From Larix sibirica (lineage: Eukaryota; Streptophyta; Pinopsida; Pinales; Pinaceae), in assembly GCA_004151065.3 (NCBI GenBank), contig NWUY0304560401.1:1-16003 (forward strand): a DNA stretch of 16,003 nucleotides, in the 5' to 3' direction. Under the pieces are notes generated by a model. It saw nothing but the letters and a program-made list of their open reading frames with translations, made no database searches and was not told where the DNA came from. The position numbers and the translations under genes are program-made. Shown in pieces: positions 1 through 8,302 of this stretch. How positions within the stretch are numbered: the stretch's first letter is position 1; the number at the start of each line of letters is the position of its first letter.

Positions 1-660
1 TAGTGACATAGACCTTGTCAAAATTTGGGGACATCACACAAACCTCTTTATGAAGCATTTCAAGAATATAGTATTTGATTCATGCCCTCTCAAACTCATG
101 TTGTGGAAGAGGTTTTTCGATGACGCCAACATAACATGATCTCATGGGAGGGAGGAGCTAAAAAAATTGTTGAGCTCCTAAATGGTGTCTGGAAGCATAT
201 ATCAAGTCCATGATGGAGGTCAAAGAAAATGGGAGTGATCCTTTCCTTGATGTGTTGGTTACCAAGAAGTCAAATTAGATGTTGGCACATAAGATTTTAA
301 AAGAGAATACCACATGAAGTAGTGTAAACATGTTGAATTCCATCACCACCCTGCGTATAAAATAGGGGTCATTAATACATAACTATCAAGGATCTTAGCA
401 TTTCCGATGAGGAACATATAGAACAAGAAAAGGACCCCTTTCAAAAGGTCTTTAGGAACAATGAATATAAAGAATGGTGGAGTAGAAAAACTATTCAGAG
501 AGCTTGCAAGGGACCTTAGAGTAGGGACCATGTTGACCAAACTAAACACCCGGGTCTTCTTACCATACATCCAAGGCATTATGAAGAAGATAACCTTTAT
601 CTCAAAACGAAGTAAAATCAAAACTTATTTCATGCCTCCTAATTCGATTAGATGGCTTAT
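1..660 (+). pseudogene. Penelope-like reverse transcriptase fragment (palm to thumb)
   Basis: A reverse transcriptase would copy element RNA into DNA at the insertion site. The frame at 53-136 gives FMKHF...LMLWKRFFDDANIT, matching the catalytic palm region in which the family has a YVDD-type motif. The two aspartates are present here as FFDD (113-124). A TGA at 137-139 sits where the family usually has tryptophan, followed by an SHG match. Near 330-385 comes EFHHHPAYKIGVINT, the conserved HHHPA block, and then, after a frameshift, ISDEEHIEQEKD and VFRNNEYKEWW (about 400-485). From 461 another frame gives RVFLPYIQGIMKKI and IKTYFMPPNSIR, the linker that precedes the endonuclease. At least three stops and two frame changes make it non-functional. 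The N-terminal RT motifs lie outside the window. Confidence 0.8.
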
Positions 661-689
661 GAAATTCGTTAAAGATCCAAAGGATTCTC

Positions 690-1000
690 CTCATCGTAAG
701 GATGTCTACAAGGTTATATGTTCTTGTAATGAACCATGCATCAATGAGGCAAGTTTCCCAAGTCAATATTAAGGAACATGGGGTAGAGTTATGCCATAAT
801 TGTGTTAATTCTTGAAGCCTAATTGAGCACTCACACAAGACAAAGGACAACATCCATTTGAAGAGTGTCGAGGTAATCGCAAAGGTTGATCATTACTTGA
901 AGCATTGTTTTAGAGAAGCCATCGAAATAGTTAAGCATCTTGAGAACTTGAATAAGGGATGAAAAAATGGAGGTCAATAGAAATAGGAACCCTTTAATTG
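690..1000 (+). pseudogene. GIY-YIG endonuclease domain of the Penelope-like element (relic)
   Basis: GIY-YIG nucleases nick target DNA to prime insertion of Penelope-like elements. At 701 the frame reads DVYKVICSCNEPCINEA, which aligns with the family pattern GVYxIPCxCxxxYIGET. The first motif glycine is aspartate and YIG is CIN, so both signature motifs are altered while the CxC metal-site-like cysteines remain. After a frameshift the frame at 768-962 reads IKEHG, then a TGA at 813, then SLIEHSHKTKDNIHLKS, VIAKVDHY and FREAIEIVKH. This is the typical endonuclease C-terminal half, with its EHSH and REAIEI blocks. The frame ends in TGA at 960-962; a weak continuation in another frame runs to about 1000. 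No wild-type activity can be expected. Confidence 0.78.
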
Positions 1001-1625
1001 AGCAATGTGAAATTATAGTAGGGTCAACTTCTCATAGTAGTAGAGGTTGATCTTTCATTGTTTCCTTTACTCAGCTGATGTTGGTTCCACTGCTAAGATT
1101 TTGTTTAAACAATACAATTAGTAGTTAAACTCAAATGACAAATTATCCTAAATATGAACTGAAATATGTGGGTTAGACTCACACTATAATAAACATCATG
1201 AATATTCTTGAAAAATCATATGGAGAAAAAATGATGTATTTTTTGTGCTAAAGAATTTGATATGATTCATTTTGATGAAGATGAATATGGAAAAAGAGTA
1301 ATGGAATAAGGGACTTTGTTCTACATAAAAGTTGGCCTTTTCTTAAAATCATAGTTCCCTAAATTTAACCTAGTAACAATGATTGTTTCCTCAATCCTTA
1401 TCAAACTTCCAAATCTTCCCATTTCATTTTGGCAAGATTTGAACGTTGTGGAAAAAAATAGCAAATCTAAGTAAGTTTCTCGAGTTTACATAAGGAAGAC
1501 AATACACTTTTCTCCTTTGCAACACTTGAGATAGAACTAGATTTGACAAAATGATTATTAGACAAAGTTATCCTTGAATGTGATGGAATACAATGATCTC
1601 AACCATTAGACTAAAAACTTTGTTT
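1001..1625. other. AT-rich intergenic stretch, no gene recognised
   Basis: No reading frame here resembles a protein family, and stops are frequent in all frames. It may include the untranslated 3' end of the Penelope-like element, but no terminal repeat or target duplication can be made out. No tRNA-like or other structured RNA was recognised by eye. Confidence 0.5.
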
Positions 1626-1910
1626 GGAAACATCTAATGGCATCTCATGTAAATATGACATAGAAAGAAAAGGAAGAAACCAAACCCCAAGACAATTCCT
1701 CGAATGTGGGAGGCATTCCCTCAAAGGTGGATCAAGATGGATTCCAAATAGTGAAACTTTATTGAGAAACATGATATCTAATGGTATCTCATGCAAAAAT
1801 GACATAGAAAGAAAAAGAAGAAATCAAACCTCAAGACAATCCTCAAATGTGTGACACATTCCCTTAGAGATGGATCAAGATGGATGTTGAATAGTGAGGA
1901 GAAGGAGAAA
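1626..1910. repeat. Two-copy tandem duplication of about 144 bp
   Basis: The motif ATCTAATGG[C/T]ATCTCATG starts at 1632 and again at 1776. The downstream landmarks ATGACATAGAAAGAAAA and ATCAAGATGGAT recur at an offset of 143-144 bases, and AATAGTGA closes both copies. The copies differ by scattered substitutions and single-base indels, so the duplication is not recent. A 76-codon frame crosses both copies and therefore repeats the peptide block NGISCK(Y/N)DIERK(G/R)RNQT. No family is recognised and coding status is doubtful. Confidence 0.8.
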
Positions 1911-2640
1911 GAAAATGCTCAGTTAGAATGAAAGTAAACCAAAATTGAGAAACTTGATCAAACCATCAAAATCTTTTCCAGATGACAAAGGCCAAGAATC
2001 CAAGAACGAAGAATTTCTAAATATCTTTAGTAGCAAATATTTCACAATTAGGGTAGAAGAAGCAAGAAAAGAAAACCTCGCAGAAATCAAGTTTATGAAA
2101 CAAATGATTCCATCTATTAAAATCTCGTATTCAAATTCATATTAGTTCAGGGTAAATCTTTAAAATGTATAGAGATAAATATGATTTTAAGTTTATATAT
2201 TCAGAGAAGGTTAAATTTCATTTATTAAAGCTCTAAAAAGCATGGTGTTTACACACATGAATATGAAACTCTCTTGTTTGTGCGACAAGGGACCCCCTTG
2301 ACGCAACAATTTGACTACTAAAGTTGATAGAGGTACTCCTTTAGATTTCAACCTATAACCTCTTAAGAAGAAAGATATGTTCTTAAAAAACATATGCTCT
2401 TAATTGTTAAACACACTCAAATTGTATTTGACAAAAGAAATACACCACTTACATCATAACACCATATAAGGAACTAATTATACCATTGAATTTGAATTTT
2501 CCATATAAATCGAAAATATAAAATGGCATACAATATAAGTGAAACCACATACATCCATATAGTGAACTCAAGGTTGACCTAAGTGGACTCATTGCCTAAT
2601 GGACAAGATTTAGTGTTTAGTGTTTAGTCTAATTTTGGTT
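1911..2640. other. Intergenic DNA, no supported gene
   Basis: The first part (to about 2145) is purine-rich on the + strand and has a 66-codon frame at 1945-2145 rich in Lys and Glu, which is what such composition gives by chance. The remainder is AT-rich with no family match. Upstream of the PPR gene there are TATA-like strings (for example near 2503 and 2514), but nothing fixes a promoter. Confidence 0.45.
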
Positions 2641-2657
2641 TAGTGTTTGGGTTTTGG
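2609..2657 (+). repeat. Short TTTAGTG heptad run, telomere-like variant
   Basis: TTTAGTG, TTTAGTG and TTTAGTC follow each other at 2609-2629, and after a short interruption TTTAGTGTTTGGG follows at 2639-2651. The plant telomere heptad is TTTAGGG, so each unit differs by one or two bases. The run is short and could be chance simple sequence. Confidence 0.35.
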
Positions 2658-2953
2658 AGGCAGTTGTCTCCAATTTGAATATAATGAAAACTCTACATGG
2701 AATATCGAATATCTAAAAGTATCTCTCAAAAAATACGAATTTCCGAAAGATGGAATGTGGGTTCGAATTGGATTAGAATTGCAACATGGTTTGCCATTCG
2801 TTGTTTTCCCGATTCGTATGGAGATCGCCGACAGATCTGCGACAACATTACGGTAAGTTTGTCACTGCCCTTCTCAGAATGAATGAATGCACAGTAGCTA
2901 AGTAAGAGGATGGAAACTTCAGTATGAGAAGAATAAACTTTTATTTTATTGCC
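2658..2953 (+). other. 5' flank of the PPR gene with a strong splice-donor-like site
   Basis: This segment is less AT-rich than its left flank and lies directly before the PPR gene. At 2851-2859 it holds CG|GTAAGTT, close to an ideal plant 5' splice site. Two overlapping open frames cover it (2647-2856 and 2697-2882); the second is rich in Ser, Ile and Arg with few acidic residues at its start, as organelle presequences often are. No convincing matching acceptor was found just upstream of 2962. It could be an untranslated leader, a lost 5' exon or chance. Confidence 0.35.
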
Positions 2954-2965
2954 ATGAATCGATGA
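2954..2965 (+). promoter_or_regulatory. Minimal upstream ORF overlapping the PPR start codon
   Basis: ATG AAT CGA TGA encodes three residues and a stop. Its TGA overlaps the ATG at 2962 in the string ATGA. The upstream ATG has G at -3, while the 2962 ATG has T at -3 and A at +4, a weak context. Such an arrangement can reduce or couple translation by reinitiation. The next in-frame ATG (2992) has A at -3 and G at +4, a strong context, and could be the real start. Confidence 0.4.
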
Positions 2966-5040
2966 AGAAATCCAACAAAATTTTCCCTATCATGGTTTCG
3001 CACTGGCCAGAAGCATCTCTCCAATGCCACGGTTTCAGCACCGCTGGTTGTACAGCAGATAAAATAAATGACGGGCTTACATACGGGGAAGACAGCAGCG
3101 AGATTCACAGATTTTATGATGAGAAGTGTTTGAAAGAGGCGGTGGACACTTTGTATTTTAGACACCAAGAATTCAATCAAGCAGGTTCTTATGCATATTC
3201 TTGTCTTCTGCAAAGGTGTGTCGATGCCAAAGCATTAATACAAGGCCAGAGAGTCCATACCCATATGATTAAAACTGGGTTTCATCCACGCACTTTTTTA
3301 CAGAACCGTATTATCGACATGTATGGAAAATGTGGGAGAATCCATGATGCACGCAAAGTGTTTGACAGAATGTCTGAACGAGATGTCTTCACCTGGACTA
3401 CAATCATTGTTGGGTATACCAAATGTGTTGGAATGGAGCGTGCACGCCAACTGTTTGACAAAATGCCTGAACGAAATGCAGTGTCTTGGAATGCAATTAT
3501 TGCAGGTTATGCCCAGGATGGGCACAGTGAAGAGGCGTTGAAACTATTTGAGGGAATGCAAAGAGGTGGTCTGAAGGCGGACCAGTTTGTCTTCACCAGT
3601 GCTCTGAGTGCATGTGCCAGTTTAGTAGCTTTAGATTGTGGTAAGCAGGTTCATGCCCAGATTTTAAGAGCTGGATTTGAGTCAGATGTGTCTTCAGGGA
3701 ATGCCCTTATTACCATGTATTGGCAGTGTGGACATATTGACTATGCACGACAATTGTTTGACAAAATGGGTAAACAAGACTTGGTTACTTGGAATGCGAT
3801 GATTGCAGGACATGCTCAACAGGGGCAGGTTGAGGAGGTATTCAAACTCTTTGTTAAAATAAAAGAGGCGGGCATGAAACCTGATCATTGCACCTTAGTA
3901 AGCATATTAAATGTCTGCGCTAGTTCAACAGCTTTGCGATATGGCAAGCAAGCCCATGCGGACGTTGTTAAAACTGGATTTGAGCGGAATATCTTTGTAG
4001 GGAGTGCCCTTGTTGATGTGTATGCTAAATGTAGAAGGATAGAGGACGCACACCAAGTGTTTAAGAGAATATGCAAGAGAAATGTGGTCTCATGGACAGC
4101 AATGGTGGTGGGATATGCACAGAATGGACATAATGAAGAGGCTCTGAGACTGTTTTGCCAAATGCTACAGGCAAGGGAGAAACCAAACCAGTTCACTCTG
4201 GCATGTGCTCTAAGTGCATGTGCCAGTCTAGCAGATATGGAGCATGGCAAACAAATCCATGCACAGATCATTAAATTGGGTTTTGAAACAGATGTCTCTG
4301 TGGGCAATTCCCTTATTACCATGTACTCCAGATGTGGGGACATAGAGGACGCAAACCAAATTTTCAGCAAAATTCCCGAGAGAAATATGGTATCATGGAA
4401 TTCAATGGTTGTGGGATATGCCCAGCATGGGCATGGAAAGAAAGCCCTCCATCTTTTTGAACAAATGCTACAGACAGGCATGAAACCTAACGATATCACC
4501 TTCATAGGCATTCTCTCTGCATGTAATCATGCAGGTCTAGTTGATGCAGGTCGGTATCACATGGTTTCCATGATTGAAGTTTATAACATCACACCAAGAG
4601 CAGATCACTATGTTTGCATGATTGACCTTCTTGGGCGTGCTGGACACCTAGAGGAAGCCGAGAAATTTATAAAGAATATGCCAGTAGAACCAAATGCTGA
4701 TGCATGGAGGGCGTTGCTTGGTGCCTGCAGAATACATGGCAATCTGGATTTGGCAAAGCATGCAGCAGAATGCCTTTTTGAGCTAGAACCAGAGAATGGT
4801 ACCTTGTATGTTATGCTGTCAAATATTTATATGGCAGCTGGCAGATGGGATGATGCAGCGAAGGTGAGAAAAGTTATGAAAGATAGGGGAGTGAGAAAGA
4901 AGCCAGGCTGTAGCTGGATTCAGATCAAGAGTAAGGTCCATGCATTTGTGGCAGAAGATAGTTCACATCCACATAGACGAGATCTATGCAACATTGGAGA
5001 GATTAGTGGCGAAGATGAAAGAGGCAGGTTATATGCCTGA
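2962..5040 (+). CDS. PLS-class pentatricopeptide repeat protein with E1/E2 motifs and frameshifted DYW domain
   Basis: The 692-residue product is an organelle RNA-binding protein of the plant RNA-editing class. Motifs in order by residue: L 76-110, S 111-141, S-like 142-172, P 173-207, L 208-242, S 243-273, P 274-308, L 309-343, S 344-374, P 375-409, L 410-444, S 445-475, P 476-510, L2 511-546, S2 547-578, E1 579-612, E2 613-647. A DYW-type PG box (KKPGCSWIQIKSKVHAF) follows at 646-662. After SSHP (667-670) the frame is lost and ends in about 22 unrelated residues. The N-terminus (MKKSNKIFPIMVSH...) has basic residues and a GFSTAG segment and may be an organelle presequence; Met11 at 2992 is an alternative start. 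The gene is intronless, as is common in the family. The array is fully open, so an RNA-binding product lacking deaminase is possible. The absence of a working DYW domain leaves gene versus early pseudogene open. Confidence 0.9.
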   Translation: MKKSNKIFPIMVSHWPEASLQCHGFSTAGCTADKINDGLTYGEDSSEIHRFYDEKCLKEAVDTLYFRHQEFNQAGSYAYSCLLQRCVDAKALIQGQRVHTHMIKTGFHPRTFLQNRIIDMYGKCGRIHDARKVFDRMSERDVFTWTTIIVGYTKCVGMERARQLFDKMPERNAVSWNAIIAGYAQDGHSEEALKLFEGMQRGGLKADQFVFTSALSACASLVALDCGKQVHAQILRAGFESDVSSGNALITMYWQCGHIDYARQLFDKMGKQDLVTWNAMIAGHAQQGQVEEVFKLFVKIKEAGMKPDHCTLVSILNVCASSTALRYGKQAHADVVKTGFERNIFVGSALVDVYAKCRRIEDAHQVFKRICKRNVVSWTAMVVGYAQNGHNEEALRLFCQMLQAREKPNQFTLACALSACASLADMEHGKQIHAQIIKLGFETDVSVGNSLITMYSRCGDIEDANQIFSKIPERNMVSWNSMVVGYAQHGHGKKALHLFEQMLQTGMKPNDITFIGILSACNHAGLVDAGRYHMVSMIEVYNITPRADHYVCMIDLLGRAGHLEEAEKFIKNMPVEPNADAWRALLGACRIHGNLDLAKHAAECLFELEPENGTLYVMLSNIYMAAGRWDDAAKVRKVMKDRGVRKKPGCSWIQIKSKVHAFVAEDSSHPHRRDLCNIGEISGEDERGRLYA

Positions 5041-5250
5041 CACAAATTTTCAGCTGCAATCTGCATAGTACTATAAGAAGTATGTTTTCTGCCATCAGAG
5101 TGAAAAGCTACTGTTGGCACCAACTTTAGAAGGGCACCTATCTATGCGATGAGAACTCTATCAGTTTGTAGCAACTGGCATGCTGCCATCAAACTCGCCT
5201 TGAAAATTGGGGCAAGAACTTGTACCAAGGACATCTGGTCCCAAGTATAA
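4976..5250 (+). pseudogene. Degraded DYW cytidine-deaminase domain of the PPR gene (copy 1)
   Basis: The DYW domain normally deaminates cytidine to uridine in organelle transcripts, using an HxE glutamate and zinc ligands including CxxC. Just after SSHP, a frame shifted relative to the PPR gene gives DEIYATLERLVAKMKEAGY and PDTNF, the usual continuation. It meets a TAG at 5066-5068, then reads YYKKYVFCHQSEKL. There HSE has become QSE (CAG at 5096-5098), with the glutamate kept at 5102-5104. After another frame change comes LSVCSNWHAAIKLALKIGAR (around 5158-5217), where CxxCH has become CxxWH (TGG at 5176-5178). The terminal DYW tripeptide is not recognisable, and the frame ends in TAA at 5248-5250. 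The domain is catalytically dead by sequence. Confidence 0.82.
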
Positions 5251-5630
5251 GAAACAACTGGTGCGAAAAGAGGTTGCAGAATTTTTGTTATCTGATAGTG
5301 GAATGTTTGGGAATCCTGCTATCATAATTTGGTGAGACAAGATTCTGTTACTGCATATGTCTTGGCCTTGGCTGGTGAATCGTTACATGACAATATATGC
5401 CTAAATTGCTAAGCAGAGCATATAGCTTCATCAATTGGATAGATCCATGTGGGACACACATTATGTTACTCTAGGAAAGATGCGTACAGTTCACGACAAT
5501 GCACTAGTTTTCACAAAAATGAAAAGGACTCCTTTATGTGAGGAAGTGGATTCTCTTTTGTGCTAACAAATATTGTCAGCTTCCATTATGCAGTATTCAG
5601 AGTGACTTTTGCTGGTCTGTGGAATGTTGG

Positions 5631-6346
5631 AGGTCTAGTCGATGAAGGTCGGTATTACATGGTTTCCATGATTGAAGTTCATAACATCACACCAAGAGCA
5701 GATCACTATGCTTGCATGATTGACCTTCTTAGGCGTACCAGGCACCTAGAGGAAACTGAGAAATTTATAAAGAATATGCCAGTAGAACCAAATGCTGATG
5801 CATGGAGGGTGTTGCTTGGTGCCTGCAAAATCCATGGCAATCTGGAGCTGGCAAAGCATGCAGCAGAATGCCTTTTGAGCTAGAACCAGAGAACGGTGCC
5901 TTGTATGTTATGCTGACAAATATTTATATGGCAGCTGGCAGATGGGATGATGCAGTGAAGGTGGGAAAAATATGAGAAATAGGGGAGTGAGAAAGAAGCC
6001 AGGCTGTAGCTGGATTCAGATCAAGAATAAGGTCCATGCATTTGTGGCAGAAGATAGATCACATCTACAGAGAGGAGATCTATGCAGCATTGGAGAGATT
6101 AATGGCGAAGATGAAAGAGGCAGGTTATGTGCCTGACACAAAATTTCTGCTGCAATCTGTGTAGTACTATAAGAAGTATGTTTTCTGCTATCGGAGTGAA
6201 AAGCTACCCTTGGCACCAACTTTCCAAGGGCACCTATCTACGTGATGAGCACTCTACCAGTTCGTGGCAATTGGCATGCCGCCATCAAACTCGCCTTGAA
6301 AAGTGGGTCAAGAACTTGTACCAAGGACATCTGCTTCCAAGAATAA
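5631..6346 (+). pseudogene. Duplicated 3' end of the PPR gene (copy 2), non-functional
   Basis: This is the second copy of the L2-S2-E1-E2-DYW part, with no PPR array of its own. A 107-codon frame (5560-5883) reads from unit 1's flank into the L2/S2 motifs (GRYYMVSMIEVHNITPRADHY and on) and E1. It stops at TAG 5881-5883 because a T run of five in copy 1 (4775-4779) is four here (5873-5876). A further one-base loss occurs near 5970 in E2. The DYW relic shows the same frameshift after the SSHP position, the same TAG after the LLQSV segment, HSE changed to RSE (CGG 6192-6194), and CxxCH changed to RxxWH (CGT 6263-6265, TGG 6272-6274). It lacks a start region and is more broken than copy 1. Confidence 0.88.
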
Positions 6347-6731
6347 GAAACAACTGGTGGGAAAAGAGGTTGCAGAATTTATGTTATCTGATAGTGGAAT
6401 GTTTGGGAATCCTGCTATCGTAATTTGATGAGACAATATTCTTTTACTCCGTATATCTTGGCCTTGGCTGGTGAATTGTTACATGACAATATAATATGCC
6501 TATAAATTACAAAGCAGAGCATAGAGCTTTATCAATTGGATACATCCATGTGGGACATACATTATGTTAGTCTAGGAAAGATGCGTACAGTTCATGACAA
6601 TGCACACGTTTTCACAAAAATGAAAGGGACTCCTTAATGTGAGGAAGCGGATTCTCTTTGGTGCTACTCAATATTGTGAGCTTCCATTCTGCAGCATTCA
6701 AAGTGACTTTAATTGTTGCGTGAAATGTTGG

Positions 6732-7390
6732 AGGTCAATGAGCCAATGTTTTAGTGTGTACCAGGGAATGCCTTCCTAGATGTAATTCAGAGCATGGACG
6801 CAGCAGAAAACTTTTGTGCAGAGACAGTTGGTCACAATACCCTGAGGGAATGTTTTCAGGGATCATTCAAGATAGTACTCATTTCTTGAATGATGAAGTT
6901 TCAAACATTCTCCTTGGACCTTAAAATTGTTTGTGAAATGCTGTGCAGATATAAGGATGAAAGCAAGAGAGAAGTCTGTCACCAACAAGGGTAAGAAAGA
7001 AATTCCCATTGGATTTGGAGGGTCTGGTTAATTTCTGGCATTATAAATAACATTTGGGTATTCAACAATGGCAATAAGGTTCATGCTCAGGCTTTCAGTA
7101 GTAAAAGTGGCAACTGAGAGAAAATGACATAACAAATGTTAAAGCTCACTGGATGGAGGAAGTCATTGGTACATTTTTTGTATTTTCCAACCTGCATAAA
7201 GCAGTAAATAGCCATTATACAAAGCGGATGACAAAACAGAGCATGCCATTGTAATCATATTTAAAGCCAAAAACACAACCTACTATCCATGAAAACAACC
7301 AAAATATATAGACAGCCAACAAAATGAACATTAACTATCGCTTTATTTGATTGATATGTAAACTATATTGGATATTCCACTGGAACAGTT
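6732..7390. other. Non-coding flank between the PPR duplication and the gypsy element
   Basis: This is single-copy sequence after the tandem repeat. It keeps the base composition of the PPR 3' flank for about 300 bases and then becomes AT-rich. No frame resembles a known protein and no RNA gene was recognised. The first part is probably the ancestral 3' flank of the PPR gene. Confidence 0.5.
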
Positions 7391-8262
7391 TGTCACAACA
7401 AGATCTTCTAATATTCAATCTCTTATTATGGAATCTCTTACTTTAGCTTGCAGATTTAATATTACTCAAATTTGAAATAAACTGAAATCGAAATACAATA
7501 AGCAAGCAAATAACACACCATCCACACAATGAACACAATATGTACCATGGAAAAACCAAATATGGGAAAAAAACGAGCTAGAAGGTGAGGCATATGCTCT
7601 TGCTCTTTTCTTCTCTGCTATAAATGTGAGTACAAAGGAAGTGCACTCACTATGGAGTTGCGATGGGCACTGTGGCCTAAATGGCTGTTATAGTATCTTC
7701 TACTTTGTTATGCTTCAATATCCCACTCCTAGATGCTCCACTCAACTATGAAACAATAAACAATAAAATAAGAATAAAACTTTTTTTATGGCCCAGTATC
7801 CAACATAGTTTGACAGTCATCTAGGGTTAGGATCAGAGTTTTTGCATGTCTCAACCCTCAATTATTGCTAGGGTTTGGAACCCTCTAGAATCTTTTTGAA
7901 ACTCTACACATGACTAGCTCCATATGTGTGAGTAATAGAAGTTGACATGGCCTCCACTTGGTACCATGGTGGTCAATAGGATATGTCAACTTGTGAGAAT
8001 CATAACTTCTGCATATGAACTTTGATTGAAGTGATTTTTGTGTCATTGGAAAGCTCTTGATGTGTAGAACAACATCAAGAGACTTTGAGCTACACACACC
8101 AAGTTTTGACCTAAAAAATGGTTGTTTAAGGCCTCAAACGAACTCCGAAAGGTTTTGGACCCTAGATATCCAAAGCAACCCCTACAATCCAACAACTCCA
8201 ATTTTTCCACTGAGAAAGCACCAAAATAGATGACAAATTATATATTGATCCATTTTGGATCA
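7391..8262 (-). mobile_element. Putative 3' LTR of the Ty3/gypsy element
   Basis: On the minus strand the pol stop (8303-8305) is followed by about 40 bases containing AATAGGGAGGTA, a fair polypurine tract, and then TGATCC at 8262, a plausible LTR start. The left edge is placed at TGTCACAACAAG (7391), giving a TG...CA-bounded block of about 870 bp. A stretch at 7885-8097 is open by chance. The 5' LTR is absent, so the boundaries and the target-site duplication cannot be checked by self-comparison. That an LTR lies here is well supported by position; the exact ends are not. Confidence 0.45.
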
Positions 8263-8302
8263 TACCTCCCTATTTATGGAGGCTTTTGGTCCCCAATTTT
8301 TT

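Larger units (their letters stand above)
1..1000 (+). mobile_element. Decayed Penelope-like retroelement (GIY-YIG type, Dryad-like), 3' part
   Basis: Read with frame changes, this stretch follows the order of a Penelope-like element: reverse transcriptase palm, HHHP segment, thumb/linker, then a C-terminal GIY-YIG endonuclease. The element enters from outside the window, so its 5' part and any terminal repeats are not visible. Several stops and at least two frameshifts show that it is dead. The 3' boundary near 1000 is where recognisable coding similarity fades (a degraded EVNRNRNPLI-like tail) and is approximate. Penelope-like elements with this endonuclease are mainly animal elements; in plants they are reported from conifers as Dryads, attributed to horizontal transfer from arthropods. 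The element class is read from the sequence. The Dryad assignment is an inference that a database comparison would settle. Confidence 0.82.
4533..6731 (+). repeat. 1.1-kb tandem duplication of the PPR gene 3' part and flank (two units)
   Basis: Unit 1 spans 4533-5630 and unit 2 spans 5631-6731, with periods of about 1098 and 1101 bases. Landmarks recur throughout: AGGTCTAGT(T/C)GATG at 4533 and 5631, the S2/E1 motif block, CATTTGTGGCAGAAGATAG, ATGTTTGGGAATCCTGCTATC, and GGAAAGATGCGTACAGTTCA. Unit 1 ends TGTTGG|AGGTCTAG and unit 2 ends TGTTGG|AGGTCAATG, so the left, internal and right junctions share AGGTC. Sequence left of 4533 is not repeated left of 5631. Copies differ by scattered substitutions and small indels. 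Confidence 0.93.

Noticed and set aside
343-621. Minus-strand 92-codon frame
   Set aside because: It lies antisense to the Penelope-like element, whose + strand translation has clear family motifs.
1945-2145. 66-codon Lys/Glu-rich + frame
   Set aside because: Purine-rich composition gives such frames by chance; there is no motif or supporting context.
2941-3213. Minus-strand 90-codon frame opposite the PPR start
   Set aside because: It is an antisense shadow of the PPR N-terminal region with no recognisable domain.
3885-4511. 208-codon open frame on the minus strand inside the PPR gene
   Set aside because: It is a shadow of the repeated PPR coding frame; the repeated peptide blocks only mirror the PPR motifs, and no independent family is recognised.
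7885-8097. Minus-strand 70-codon frame
   Set aside because: It lies within the putative LTR and has no protein-like features.
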